A DNA stretch of 64,000 bases from Theocolax elegans (taxonomy: Eukaryota > Arthropoda > Insecta > Hymenoptera > Cerocephalidae). How positions within the stretch are numbered: the first letter of the stretch is position 1; every line of letters starts with the position of its first letter. Positions 35,761 through 48,085 of the stretch are shown here, in pieces. Location of the stretch: positions 40,222,066 to 40,286,065 of the forward strand of contig CM047429.1 of assembly GCA_026168455.1 (NCBI GenBank). Direction: 5' to 3'. Under the pieces are notes generated by a model. The model ran no database searches. It worked only from the letters and a program-made list of their open reading frames with translations, and had not been told where the DNA came from. Made by a program: the position numbers and the translations under genes.

Positions 35761-37010
35761 ATCGACGCCAATCGAGCCCGTATTCGAAATCGAGTCCACA
35801 ATCGAGACCAATAGCACGCCTAATTGATCCCAAAATGAAGCAACGATTGAGACCGACTCAGTTCGTCAAGGCCAATTGAGCGCAAAAGCGAGGCCGATCG
35901 AGATTTAAAATCGAGGCCGACCGAGCCGAGAAATCGAGTTCCCGATCGAGGCCATCGAGCTGGTAATCAAGTTGCCAATCAAGGCCAATCGATCGCGAAA
36001 TCGAGGCCAATCGAGCCCGAAATCAAGGCCGAAGGCTCGAGGCCGGTCGAGACCGAAATCGAGATCTATCGAGTCCTCGATCGAGACCCCGATTTAAGCC
36101 GATCGAGCCCGACATCGAGGCCGATACAGCTTGAAATCTGAGCAGTTAGAGCACAAATTGAGACCAGTCGAGGTCGAAATCAACGCCCATTTTGCACAAA
36201 ATCGACGTTAATCGAGCGCTAAATCAAGCCCGAAATCGATGCTAATCGATCTCGAAATCGAGGCCGATCCAGGTCGATATCGTGGCCATTCCAGTTTGAA
36301 TTCGAGGCCGATCCAGGTCGAAATCAAGGTCATTCCAGCTTGATTTCGAGGCCAATCCATCTCGAAATCAAGTCCGATCCAGCCCGAAATCCAGTTCGAT
36401 CTACAGCACGAAATCGAGGCCAATCGAGCTCGAAATGGAGGCGGCTCCAGCCCGAAATCGTGGCCAATCGAGCTCGAAATCGCATCCGATTCACAGCCCG
36501 AAATCGAGGCCAATCGAGCTCGAAATCAAGGCCGATCCAGCCCGAAATCGAGGCCAATCAAGTTCGAAATTGAGTCCGATCCACAGCCCGAAATCGTGGC
36601 CAATCGAGCTCGAAATCGAGTCCGATCCACAGCCCGAAATCGTGGCCAATCGAGCTCGAAATCGAGTCCGATCCGCAACTCGAAATCGAGGCCAATCGAG
36701 CTCGAAATCGAGTCCGATCCATACCCCGAAATCGAGGCCAATCGAGTTCGAAATCGAGTCCGATCCACAGCCCGAAATCGAGGCCAATCGAGTTCGAAAT
36801 CGAGTCCGATCCACAGCCCGAAATCGAGGCCAATCAAGCTCGAAATCGAGTCCGATCCACAGCCCGAAATCGAGTCTCCAATCGAGGTGGATTTAGCTCG
36901 AAATCAAGGCCAATAATCGAGTCAAATCGAGGCAAAATCGAGTCGAATCCAGCTCGAAATCCAGCTCGAAATCGACGTCGAAATCGAGCAGGATATCCAC
37001 CTCGATTTTT
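35745..37010. repeat. Right subterminal word array (inverted)
   Basis: About 45 degenerate repeats of the form AATCGAGGCCAATCGAGCTC and AATCGAGTCCGATCCACAGC, the complement of the words in the left array. The 36420-36880 part is more regular (~58-bp dimers). Multiple open frames on both strands are repeat translations. Confidence 0.85.
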
Positions 37011-37080
37011 TCAACAGGGTGTGTATTAATTCAATAAGTCCAATGATTTGTTTAATTTGATCTGATCGTCAAGAAGTTGC

Positions 37081-37266
37081 ATGACACAGAAGCAGCAAGA
37101 AATACTTGTGTCATTTATGGAAAATCACTTCTTATTTGCTCGTTTGCAAATAACGAAGTTGGGAGCGCAGGGTAAAGAAAAATTTAATACAATGTAAAGT
37201 AATCGCGCTAAATAGCTAAATGATTGTGATGCACCACAAAAAAGTGTCGATGATTGGAAGAAAGTA
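37081..37266 (+). pseudogene. Zeste-type Myb/SANT-like DNA-binding domain fragment
   Basis: A plus-strand frame starts MTQKQQEILVSFMENHFLFA and continues through GAQGKEKFNTM and KSVDDWKK, the spacing seen in the Myb/SANT-like (regulatory protein zeste) domain that is expanded in insects and associated with transposons. Two in-frame stops (TAA at about 37177 and TAG at about 37192) interrupt it, and nothing recognisable follows. Assignment is from sequence pattern only. Confidence 0.55.
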
Positions 37267-37609
37267 TATATACTACTTTGCATAAATCTTTTTTGAAAGT
37301 TATTCTTATATAGTACCCTAATACTCATTTATAGATTTATATATAAAATTTATTATTTTTGTAATAACATATCAAATTTATTAGTAACTTATGTCATAAA
37401 TTTTGGCTTAATAAATGTCAGTAGATATTTGTTACTTTTAATTAATTTTTTGTATAATTTCACAGTATTTTAATAATAAATTTTCGCACTGGTTCTTTTT
37501 CTGATAAAATAATAAATAATTTGTTTAGTAATTAATGTATAAATTTATTAATATAATACTGTGAAATTATCTTACGAGCACGTGTTTTCCATTATTCTTC
37601 CGTTTTTAC

Positions 37610-37860
37610 AAGTAATATCAATATAATCATTAATTACACTTTAATCAATAAAAACTTGATTGAACAAAATCTTTTTATTCCAAAGATAAATAAAATAATT
37701 TACAATAAGTCGATTTTAAAATTATTTGATCAATTTACTCAGTTTTTTCGACAGTTAATGCAGGAAATATCAAGTGACATTCATCGCAAAAGCAAAAATT
37801 ATCCATTTTTTACTACAGGTAAAATGCACGCATTAAATGTAAAAATTAAGAATTGAATGT
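37610..37860 (+). pseudogene. TE coding fragment sharing its start with 29406
   Basis: Opens MIEQNLFIPKINKIIYNKS, identical to the minus-strand frame at 29406, then continues differently (QFTQFFRQLMQEISSD). A possible splice donor ACAG|GTAAAAT lies near 37818. Function not recognised. Confidence 0.4.
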
Positions 37861-37941
37861 TAAAAAAAACATTATTATTTTCATTATGCTTACTAAACAT
37901 TTTTGGAGTTAAATATTTAAAAGTTTATTTTATAATGTTCT

Positions 37942-38445
37942 TGTTACGTCCTGATGATACTAATAAATTAGTTTATTAAATATTAATAAAGAAAGTGACA
38001 TTTTCATACACAAAAAGGATCCAGTTACGTCTGGTATACATCCGGCGTAGTCAAATCCAAACTTACGTAAAAGTCTAAAATGAAGAGTTGCATTTTCGAC
38101 GACTAACGAACGTATTGCGAGCGTTCTCACGGTTTAGCTAAAAACTGCAAACCTGCAGTTTTCGCCAACCGACGAACGCACTGTAAGCGTTCGTCGCCGT
38201 ACACTAGGCGTAGTTTTTAAGTTATTGAGTGTCTAGCAAGAAATCTAAATTAGTATCCAATATATTTGTATTCCTTAATCTATATATATATATTTGTGAA
38301 CAATAAAGTGTTATTTTTGTTATTAATTATTCCACGTTTATATATTAATTTATTACTATTTTACCATTCTATTGAGACTTAATAATTTAGTTTTTCCCGC
38401 AATCTACTTGATTATTGTACTAAATTAATCAGTCAAGACGTAACA
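37942..38445 (+). mobile_element. 504-bp solo LTR of the gypsy family, with 5-bp TSD
   Basis: Begins TGTTACGTC and ends GACGTAACA (perfect terminal inverted repeat); the 5-bp target duplication GTTCT flanks it at 37937-37941 and 38446-38450. It contains a (TA)n tract, an AATAAAGTG polyadenylation-type signal near 38304, and an R/U5 that matches the LTR of the 8.7-28.5 kb element. It therefore arose by LTR-LTR recombination and records the empty site for the MITE at 23865. Confidence 0.9.
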
Positions 38446-38450
38446 GTTCT

Positions 38451-39240
38451 ACGTAATGGTTGCAATAGTTTTGTCACGACGACAGCGGAAGCTCAAAACT
38501 AAAGCTATAAAAAAGTTGAGAATTTATAAAAAATTATTGCGAGATGTTTCAAATTCGTTCAGTTTAGACACTGATTACATCGTTTTACACTACAGGTATG
38601 ACCGAATAATTTCCGATTTTACGATAACATTAATAACCTTCTTTTACTTGATAATGTGTTTGATTCTTCGTATGCAAATCTCGATTCCGTAACCGCTTAT
38701 ATAAAAACTACTACGCATGGTAGTTGTGCGCACATCATATTGGCCCTGCAGTAAAATTCGCGCAAAAATGTTTAAAATTTTCTACACAGATGAATTTCTA
38801 GCTCATCCTATTATACATACATTTTTATAGAAGTATATTTTTATTAAAAGCAGCCGATTCTTGGGAATCTCATTTCGAGATCTTTGACTAAGGAATTTAC
38901 TGACGCAAATTATTATAATGACCTTTACAAATTGTTCATAATATAGGTGCAATTATAATGATTTTAATCTCAACTACTATTACAAGATTAATATAATGCA
39001 GTATATTTTGCAATTCTGAATAAAACAAAATGATAAATGATATTGACTGCTTAGAAGTTTCGTATTTTAACAAAAAATCATATGTTATACGCAAGCATAC
39101 TATTAATAGGCGTGAACTGCACGGCCTTTATACATATAGCTTATATATAGTATGTAGTACCGATAACGGCCGTAAGGTGGCTATCCCCTTATCGCGCTGT
39201 TCCCGTTATCAAGATAAGCGAGCGCCGTTATAAGTATAGG
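38451..39240. other. Unassigned AT-rich region
   Basis: A 78-codon frame (38456-38692), basic and then hydrophobic, begins just after the solo LTR; CACTACAG|GTATG near 38594 could be a splice donor. No domain is recognised and I do not call a gene. Confidence 0.35.
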
Positions 39241-39398
39241 CCAGTTCGAGCGTACAGCAGCTCGCCTTCTCCCACTGCGGGAGTACCCCACCTTTCGGGG
39301 TAATCACTGTACCATCTCTACAGTTTTTGAGTAAAGGCGAATTTAAATTAAAGATCACTTGTTGGTCATAATTATTAGCACCTTCTTCCATCCCATCC

Positions 39399-40002
39399 AT
39401 GCCGTACGAACTCACTGAGAGCGACTATTCGGGCTCTCCCTCGCTCAAGACTTCGCCGCCCGGATCACCTTGGAGTACCGGAATTGGACCGCCGCTGCCC
39501 AGACCATCAACAAGAAGGACCAGGCCACCCAAACCGTCAGCAGCATCAGCACCCAGACGGAGCGACCGCTACCCCGACTCACTCCTCTCAAGGGTTGGCT
39601 GGTGGACAACGGTGTACAGCGGACGGTGCGGTTTGATCTACCACCTCCAGGGACACCGAGGATCCGAGCAGAACCGCCACCTCCACCTAGGCGAGTTCCC
39701 ACCACAGCAGCTACACCGTTAGAGGCAGTCCAACGCAAACCGACTCGGCCGAGACGACCACCAACCAGGGTTGCCAGATGGCGGTTTTTTCTCCTTGTTG
39801 CTCTTGCTTAATAAACATCAATATACGTAAGAGAGAAAAGGAAAAAAAATCGCCAACTGGTCACTCTGCCACCAACTCCGGCAGCCCCGAAACCTCCATC
39901 TATTCAGCGGGCAGCAGCAACGGTTAAACCTCGAGTGGTCGCCGACGTCATTCTACCGCCTACAGGGCGCCTCCCGCTTCCTCCGAGGACACCTCGCCGT
40001 TA
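39399..40002 (+). pseudogene. GC-rich proline/arginine-rich reading frame interrupted by a MITE
   Basis: In a GC-rich island (39240-40290) a plus frame from 39470 contains DQATQTVSSISTQTE and a Pro/Arg-rich tail. It stays open to 39811 and, in the same phase beyond the MITE, from about 39877 to a TAG at about 40000. The MITE plus one target copy is 111 bp, so phase is kept, but the MITE brings a TAA. An upstream plus frame from 39399 (SDYSGSPSLKTSPPGSPW) is in another phase and may be the true N-terminus. No family recognised; gag-like or host exon are both possible. Confidence 0.35.
39766..39868. mobile_element. 103-bp hAT-type MITE with 8-bp TSD
   Basis: Ends CAGGGTTGCCAGATGGCG and the complement of CAGAGTGACCAGTTGGCG; 8-bp direct repeats CCACCAAC at 39758-39765 and 39869-39876. 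CAG termini and an 8-bp duplication are hAT hallmarks. Confidence 0.85.
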
Positions 40003-40290
40003 GAGCGGCTCGCGCCTGGGTTGGTCTATCTTGACCAACCCTACTAAGAACTTCATAAAGTGAGCGGGGCTCACCGGCGGTCATCCGACCGTCCGACTCT
40101 GGCCACGAGTTTCTCGAGGCCAGGGCCAGGCTCGTAGAGAGCTAGTTGAGGGGTAAGTGCTGTGTCCTCCCTCAGCCAACGCAGAAGCTACTACGACAGC
40201 GGCGCAGCGGACCAGCATCTAGTCGGCCTTACTGACCGACATACCGTCGACACCGGACTCGCCAGCGTCACCCGACGCACCGGCTTACGA
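40003..40290. other. Remainder of the GC-rich island
   Basis: GC-rich, with small hairpins (GGTTGGTCTATCTTGACCAACC near 40019). No coding frame or RNA gene recognised; possibly the rest of a TE leader or LTR. Confidence 0.35.
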
Positions 40291-41365
40291 CACATATTAT
40301 GTAAAGAATAGAAAAGAGTAAACTGCCTGATGCACACAATTCTTTTAGTACGTAAGTGCATTTTCGTATTTTATATTAATTAAAATATTTCATTAAAATA
40401 CTATAATCTTAAAGGAATAATACTTATTGTACTAGCAACAATTCCTCGGTCGCTAACGCTCCCTCGGTCGAAATTACACTACATATATATACTTATTTTT
40501 TAAATTTTTTTTTAATTTATAATTTTACAATTTAATTGAATAAAAATGTAAAATATAATATAATGTGTAATTAATTAACCTAGTATTCAGTTACAATCAA
40601 TTTTTTTTAGTCAATAAAATAAAAATAACAGTGTATTATATTTGCAACTTTGTATATACTTATTTAATCTTAGTCAATTACACAAGAGTTTATAGATACT
40701 GAACATATTTCTACATAATACTGAAACAATTAAAAAAATTAAAAATAATCGACATGATAAAACTTACACTGGAGTAAGTAATTTTAATTTTAATTTTTAA
40801 TACGTAGTAACACATATATCATTACTTACAATATTTCCACACTATTCCTGTAAGAAGCTACATCAATCTAGTAACAAATGTGTTATTTTTCTACCAGAAT
40901 AATATTTTCAACAACAAAAATTACAATTTAAAATTATTCTTTGACCATTATACATATATTTCATGCTTTTTCATGATGTTTCACGGAAAGGAGATAAAGA
41001 ATTCAAAATTTCATACAAAATTACTAAACTCTTTTTTATTACTAAATTCTTTCAAACAAATAATTATACGTAATAATTGAATTTATAAAAATTTTTTTCA
41101 GATTAAAATTCTGGCTAAAAGATTTATTTTCACATTTTATTAATTTTGTTTTATATTCAAAAATCTTTTATAAAAAAGAATATTAGTAATTGCAACCAAA
41201 AAATATAAATGATATTATACAATTACAATAATAAAAATTGAATATTAATTATAAAAGTTATTTTGATATTACACTTGGTATTACATTAAAAAATGAAAGA
41301 AAAATAATATTTTAAATTTTTTAACCACCTTCCTCACGCATTTTACATCTTAGAAATAGAAGATG
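40291..41365. other. AT-rich, nothing recognised
   Basis: Long A/T runs and short spurious frames only. A small inverted motif occurs near 40440-40480 (CCTCGGTCGCTAACGCTCCC). Confidence 0.4.
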
Positions 41366-42395
41366 ATGAAAAATGTTTGTAAAAAAAATCTATATATATG
41401 TTATAAAAAAAAACGTATCGTCAAATAAAATATGTATTACATTAAATTATATATATTATATTATATATGTTATCAAAATTTATTAGAGTAATAGTACTGT
41501 TTTTGTCAGTGTTCGTATTACTGTGACCACTTTTTATTACCGAAAACCCCTATAAAATATTATTGGAATTCTTCTACTAAACCCCCCTCTTACCCCCTAC
41601 CACTCAATCATTACATGGGGGATAAATTAAGACTGGTTGTCATATATTCAATGTTGACCCATCCTCCCACCTTCCTTCATCTTTAAAATAGGGGATAAAA
41701 AAGAGTGGTGGTCATATTGTTATTCACCTGTACCGAAACCCCTAAATTATTTTTGGAATTTTACTAATTTTATTTCCCCCCTCCCCCTCTTGCCCTCCTC
41801 CATCTAGCAATAAATGGAGGATAAATGAAGAGTGATTATCATATCGCTATTCACCGTAACCAAAAACCTCATCTTAGTTTTTTTAGAATAAAAAAGAATG
41901 GTCGTCATATTCTAATTCATATATATACCGATAACCTCTATAATATATTTAAAAAATGTTCTAATTTTACCCCTCCCCCCCTCATGACTCCTCCTGCACC
42001 TATCATTAGATGTGAGATAAATGATGTGTGGTTGTCGTATTCAGCGTTAACCCATCCATCCACTCCACAGATACGTATAATTCTTGTAACTTTTGGGATA
42101 TCGGACACCGGAGAACGGATAAATTTTGATATATATATAGATGATAAATCAAAAATAAAATTTTAATTTTTTTATCCACCTTTCTCACTCATTTTACACC
42201 TTTGTAATAGAGTATGATGAAAAATGTGTAAAAACGTATATTTAACTGTGATAAAAAAACAGAACGAATCATCAAATAAAATATATATTACATTAAAATA
42301 TATTATTTAAGTTATTAAAAATTATTATACTGACAGTACTGCTTAAGTCTATGTTAGTAATACTGTGACCACTTTATTTTTACATTATTTATGTA
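41366..42395. repeat. Diverged duplication flanking C-rich repeats
   Basis: Sequence at 41366-41538 (GATGAAAAATGTTTG ... ATTACTGTGACCACTTT) recurs at about 42211-42380 with an 845-bp offset. Between them are degenerate ~150-bp units with C-rich cores (CCCCCCTC types) and GATAAAT-GTGGT-GTCATAT words. The words AGTGTTAACCC and ACACCGGAGAACGGAT near 42045-42120 recur at 44925-45020. Confidence 0.65.
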
Positions 42396-42542
42396 TGTAG
42401 TGACTATTATTTATTAATTATTATTAATTACTTATAATATTACTTATAGGTACGTTCTTAATATAATAATTTAATTTGGTACAAAAATATACAATCATTG
42501 GAGTACTGGCAAAAGTGCTTACACACTTTTTTAATATTTTAT

Positions 42543-44915
42543 CCCGTAATTCGTGGAGTTATCCCGGAATAGCTCACGAATTCCCGAAATATCGAGGAAA
42601 TCCCGTAATTAGTGAAGTATCCCGAAATATCCAGGAAATCTCGTAATTAGTGAAGTTATCCCGAAAATAACTCAGAAACTCCCCAAGTATACTAAACCCC
42701 AAAATTAGTGAAGTTAACCCGGCATACCTCAACAATGACCGAAATATTAAGAAAATCTCGAAATTGGTGGAGTTATCCCGGAATACATGAAAAATTCCCG
42801 AAATACCTCAGAAAATCCCGAAATACCATAGAAAATCTTGAAATAACCAAAAAATCCCGAAATTAGGGAATTTATCCCGAAATACCACAGAAAATCCCGA
42901 AATATCCAGGAAATCCCGAAATTGGTGGATTTATTCCGGAATACCACAGAATATCCCGAAACATCTAGGAAATCCCGAAAGTGGTGGGGTTATTACCCGG
43001 AATACTTCAGAAAATCCCGAAACATCCAGGAAATCTCGAAATCGGTGGATTTATCCCGAAATACCACAGGAAATTCCGAAACATCCAGGAAATCCAGAAT
43101 TTGGTGGATTTATTCCGGAATACCACAGAAGATCCCAAAACATCCAGGAAATCCAGAATTTGGTGGATTTATTCCGGAATACCACAGAAGATCCCAAAAC
43201 ATCTAGGAAATCCCGAAATTGTTGGAGTTATCTCAGAACACGTCAGCAAATCTCGAAACATCCAGGAAATCCCGAAATTGGTGGAGTTATCCCGAAATAC
43301 CACAGAAAACCCCGAGACTTGCAGGAAATCCCGAAATTGGTGGAGTTATTCCGGAATATACTTAAGAAAATCCCGAAACATCCAGGAAAACACTAAATTA
43401 GTGAAGATTTCCCGGCATATCTAAAAAATTACCGAATTATTTAGAAAATCCCGAAATTAGTGGAGTTATCCCGGAATACCTCAAACATTCCCAAAATATC
43501 CAGGAAATCCCGTATTTAGTGGAGTTATCCCGAAATACCACAGAAAAACCCGAGACTTGCAGGAAACCCCGAAATTGGTGGAGTTATCCCGGAATACTTA
43601 AGAAAATCCCGAAACATCCAGGAAAACACTAAATTAGTGAAGATTTCCCGGCATATCTAAGAAATTACCGAATTATTTAGAAAATCCCGAAATTAGTGGA
43701 GTTATCCCGGAATAGCTCACGAATTCCCGAAATATCGAGGAAATCCCGTAATTAGTGAAGTATCCCGAAATATCCAGGAAATCTCGTAATTAGTGAAGTT
43801 ATCCCGAAATAACTCAGAAACTCCCCAAGTATACTAAACCCCAAAATTAGTGAAGTTAACCCGGCATACCTCAACAATGACCGAAATATTAAGAAAATCT
43901 CGAAATTGGTGGAGTTATCCCGGAATACATGAAAAATTCCCGAAATACCTCAGAAAATCCCGAAATACCATAGAAAATCTTGAAATAACCAAAAAATCCC
44001 GAAATTAGGGAATTTATCCCGAAATACCACAGAAAATCCCGAAATATCCAGGAAATCCCGAAATTGGTGGATTTATTCCGGAATACCACAGAATATCCCG
44101 AAACATCTAGGAAATCCCGAAAGTGGTGGGGTTATTACCCGGAATACTTCAGAAAATCCCGAAACATCCAGGAAATCTCGAAATCGGTGGATTTATCCCG
44201 AAATACCACAGGAAATTCCGAAACATCCAGGAAATCCAGAATTTGGTGGATTTATTCCGGAATACCACAGAAGATCCCAAAACATCCAGGAAATCCAGAA
44301 TTTGGTGGATTTATTCCGGAATACCACAGAAGATCCCAAAACATCTAGGAAATCCCGAAATTGTTGGAGTTATCTCAGAACACGTCAGCAAATCTCGAAA
44401 CATCCAGGAAATCCCGAAATTGGTGGAGTTATCCCGAAATACCACAGAAAACCCCGAGACTTGCAGGAAATCCCGAAATTGGTGGAGTTATTCCGGAATA
44501 TACTTAAGAAAATCCCGAAACATCCAGGAAAACACTAAATTAGTGAAGATTTCCCGGCATATCTAAAAAATTACCGAATTATTTAGAAAATCCCGAAATT
44601 AGTGGAGTTATCCCGGAATACCTCAAACATTCCCAAAATATCCAGGAAATCCCGTATTTAGTGGAGTTATCCCGAAATACCACAGAAAAACCCGAGACTT
44701 GCAGGAAACCCCGAAATTGGTGGAGTTATCCCGGAATACTTAAGAAAATCCCGAAACATCCAGGAAAACACTAAATTAGTGAAGATTTCCCGGCATATCT
44801 AAGAAATTACCGAATTATTTAGAAAATCCCGAAATTAGTGGAGTTATCCCGAAATATCCAGGAAATCCCGTATTTAGTGGAGTTATCCCGAAATAATTCA
44901 GAAATTCCCGAGACA
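42543..44915. repeat. ~59-bp minisatellite duplicated as a 1142-bp block
   Basis: Units of about 57-61 bp built from CCCGAAATTGGTGGAGTTAT, CCCGGAATACCTCAGAAAAT and CCCGAAACATCCAGG. The block 42555-43696 is repeated almost exactly at 43697-44838 (offset 1142; I see single-base differences such as at 42665), followed by about 75 bp of a third. Identical frames of 66, 94, 147 and 78 codons occur in both halves and are repeat translations, not genes. Confidence 0.9.
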
Positions 44916-46184
44916 TCAGTGTTAACCCTTCCTCTCCAAACCTACTCTTCATTCTTACAACAGGAGACCAGACACCGCCGCGGGACACCGGACACCACCG
45001 CCGGACACCGGAGAACGGATGAATTTTAATATAATATAGATTAGATATTAAAAAATGAATTCTTGAGTACTTTAAAACAAATAATTATTTTTAAAAAATA
45101 CGTGAAAAACTGGAGATGTTTCAAGAAGTGAAACCCATTCTCTTATGAAAGAAAAAGTATTTTCAATTTTTAACTTATCATCTTTGTAATTTTTTCGTAA
45201 CATCGCAAAATTTTTTTTCTTCTTCCTTACATATTTCTTAAATTATAACATGTTTTGCCCTAACGTACATAGATTTTCGAATTATAAAGATATTTTGTTT
45301 ATATATAATTGTTTCGTTATTTCGTTTCGTTTAAATTTTTATTTCTCAACAAATATTTTTTTACAAAGTAGTTTAGTTTTCTACAAATTAACAAAAATTT
45401 AGTTATAATTTTGTTTAGTTATTATAAAGAGAAACTAAAAAAAAATAAAAAAATTTACTGTTAATTAAACTAAAACTAAATTATAATTACTTAATATTAT
45501 TTTTAACAAAACCTAATTTATTTTATTTTTAATATATTTTTATAACGAATACTAAACAAAACTTATATGGTTTTAATCGAGTTATGTTTGAAATGTATAT
45601 AGTTTCATGTTGTACCATACATGTTATACAATGTAAATAAATTGCTGCTTGACTAAGCCTTATTTATTTTTAATAACAAAATTTTTTTTTATTATCTGCT
45701 CAAATTACTTTCTTTAATTTTTATTCCTTATAATAACGTTATTTTTTAACGTTTGATATGAACAACTAAACACATATTATTATGAAGTTTAATTATTTAT
45801 ATATTTAGTGTTCAATTTTTATTAAAAAATTATGTTATAGTTTCATAACTTATATATCTATTTAGTTATGCTGTACAAAAAGCGTTATTCGACAAATTTA
45901 TTGTTATGTTTTGACAGAAAAAATGAAATAAGAAATATAATTTGTTAAGTTTCTCGTTAATTAGTTTTTACGTTTCGTTTAATTAGTTGAGGTCCCTGTC
46001 TTACTATTTAATGCTATAAAAATTATAGATAATACTTAGAAGAAAATACGCTATTTTCTTTATGTGTTTCGATTTATGGTAAAATATCTAAGCTGAAACT
46101 GATAAACTGAAATATGTTTATATAAATACTTTTCAAATAATTCAGTAATAATTTTAAATTTTTACTTATTTATTAGGTAAGACA
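44916..46184. other. Array end and AT-rich spacer
   Basis: 44916-45020 is a short GC-rich tail with three ACACCG repeats ending ACACCGGAGAACGGATGAAT. The rest is AT-rich with no coding frame or TE terminus recognised. Confidence 0.4.
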
Positions 46185-47408
46185 ATGAAAAATTTTGCGA
46201 TAATTGAGGACGAAGAGAAATTAAGAGTTATCCCAACGAGATGGCTGTCAGATGACCTGCAAAGAAATGTATTGGCCTCCTTATAAGGACCAAACAAAAT
46301 GCATCAAAGCAATTTCAAATTTGGAAGAACGTAATAACACTTGGGAACTATACCCTATAAAACGTTTTATTAAATACTGTGGTAAATTTACTTTTATTTA
46401 TGATTTATGTTTCAATAAAATAATATCCTAGAAATAATGGTTATTTTTAACGTAAACATTTTCTTTGAGTTATTTGTCATTTATTTAAGATCTACTTATA
46501 TTATATTAACATAAATTATTTGCTTATATCCATTGGTCCCTGTTGCAAATAAGTATGTAATTTAAATATATAATTAAGTTACGTAACAGAATCATATAAT
46601 TTATTATGTAACAGAAGTATGTAATTAATTACGTAATTAGTGTTTCAATTCATTACGTAAAGAAATTTCGTTACATAATTTAATTACATAATTTTTAAAA
46701 AAATTAGGGAATGTATTATTTAATTTATCAATAATATGATTTTTAATATAATTATTTATTTAGCTAATATATATTTGCCATATAAAAAAAATTATGACCC
46801 GGTTGCACGATATAATTTAAGTTCTAAGGTAAGAGGGAACAAAATAGTCAGTGTAATAGTAAAAAAAAATATAAAGTTATTTATCAAAGCAATAAATTTG
46901 TTTATTTGTAACAGTTTATTCATTGCGGAATCTCCCAAATAATAAAAAATTAATTTTAGACTCTTGAGAGTTGTCTTTTAAATTTTCCACCTACTAATTA
47001 AAATAATAGATTTTAAAGCAGTCTAGATATTTTAGATTTTTAATAATTTCGCATGTAAGGTCTCACAAGAAATTTAAAAAATCAAAAATATCTGAAACGT
47101 TTCTAAATCTGTTTTTTTAATTATGTGGGATTGGTAAATTTAAAAACCATCTCCCGAGAATCAGAAATTAATATTTATTATTTAAGAGATTCAAGTAGCT
47201 TGTTGATCTTGATATAAGATGAGATTTTGACATATGACATCTTATATAACATATACACGTATATATACACGTATGTACAAAGTTATTGCAAATTAATAGA
47301 AGTTCAAATTTGGTAAGCTACATATATAATTTTTATTATTTACAGTTATATACACACAAATCGCTTGAATACTGCTAGTTTGAATTGCTGTTAGTTCGCA
47401 AGAAATAT

Positions 47409-48085
47409 TTATAACTTTGCGCAATGGTAGATTATCATTGTTAAAACAGATTCTGTAGCAACTATATGACACAATGTATACTCCTTTTCCCTTGGCATGT
47501 CTAGTATGAAATCAATTAGTTGGACGTAATTGCCATCGGTGGATATTGCGAATGAATTATTGGATCTGCAAATTTGAATCCTTAATGATCTATATAAGCA
47601 ACAATAGTTTACTATTTTTCTAAAACTTCGACTTGCATCCGACAAATCAAGTTTTCGTATCCATTCTCTACGTGTCTTGTAGTGTTTTCCAAAATACCTT
47701 GTATCAAGTAGCTTACACGTATTCTTTGTATATTTATAATCAAGATAATCAGTAAATTCATCAATTTTAGACAATTCTTGCAAGGAAATATGTTTTTTTA
47801 ATGTCAATAGACTCTGATTCATTGTTAAATTTCTGCAAATTTGGTGAACTACTCCTTTAGCAGCATGGATTTGTCGAATAATATTACCGATTTCATTTTC
47901 AAAACAATAACCTGAGTGCGACCAAAGAGGACCCCAGTTGGCTACACTTTGCGATAAATGAAGCAGTTGATGTACATTGTACGTCATTGCTGCTTAGGTG
48001 TATAAAAATTGTGTGTGAATGACAAATTCTTTTAAAGAGTAATACGCTCGTGAAATTTTATGTGATATTAAATTAAACGGTCTGT
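47409..48085 (-). pseudogene. DUF4218 transposase fragment, left arm
   Basis: The minus-strand frame (192 codons from 47987) carries MTYNVHQLLHLSQSV, WGPLWSHSGYCFENE and HAAKGVVHQICRNL, the DUF4218 signature of Tnp2-type transposases. Upstream the same frame continues past a TAA near 47996 as AYYSLKEFVIHTQFLY, so the fragment extends to about 48085. The C-terminus is complete at 47409. Confidence 0.75.

Larger units (their letters stand above)
32626..37019 (-). mobile_element. 4.4-kb EnSpm-like element with CCCTGTTG termini
   Basis: Left end CCCTGTTGAAAAAATCGAGG, right end complementary to the same sequence, with TG on both outer sides (2-bp target duplication). Both ends are long arrays of degenerate ~23-26-bp words (TCGATTTCGAGC and GGCCTCGATT types; 32636-33410 and 35745-37010) in opposite orientation, so they form long subterminal inverted repeats. 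Between them lies a minus-strand transposase fragment with Tnp2/DUF4218 features. The catalytic part is missing, so the copy is non-autonomous. Classical CACTA elements start CACT; this one does not. Confidence 0.75.

Noticed and set aside
36208..36916. Overlapping frames on both strands up to 153 codons
   Set aside because: All derive from degenerate subterminal repeat words of the Tnp2-type element.
37942..37985. CTGATGA near the start of the solo LTR as another hammerhead core
   Set aside because: No properly spaced GAAA with stems II and III; chance match.
42747..44566. Frames of 66-147 codons rich in KIPKHPGNP-type repeats
   Set aside because: Minisatellite translations, duplicated with the DNA block; no start or splice context.
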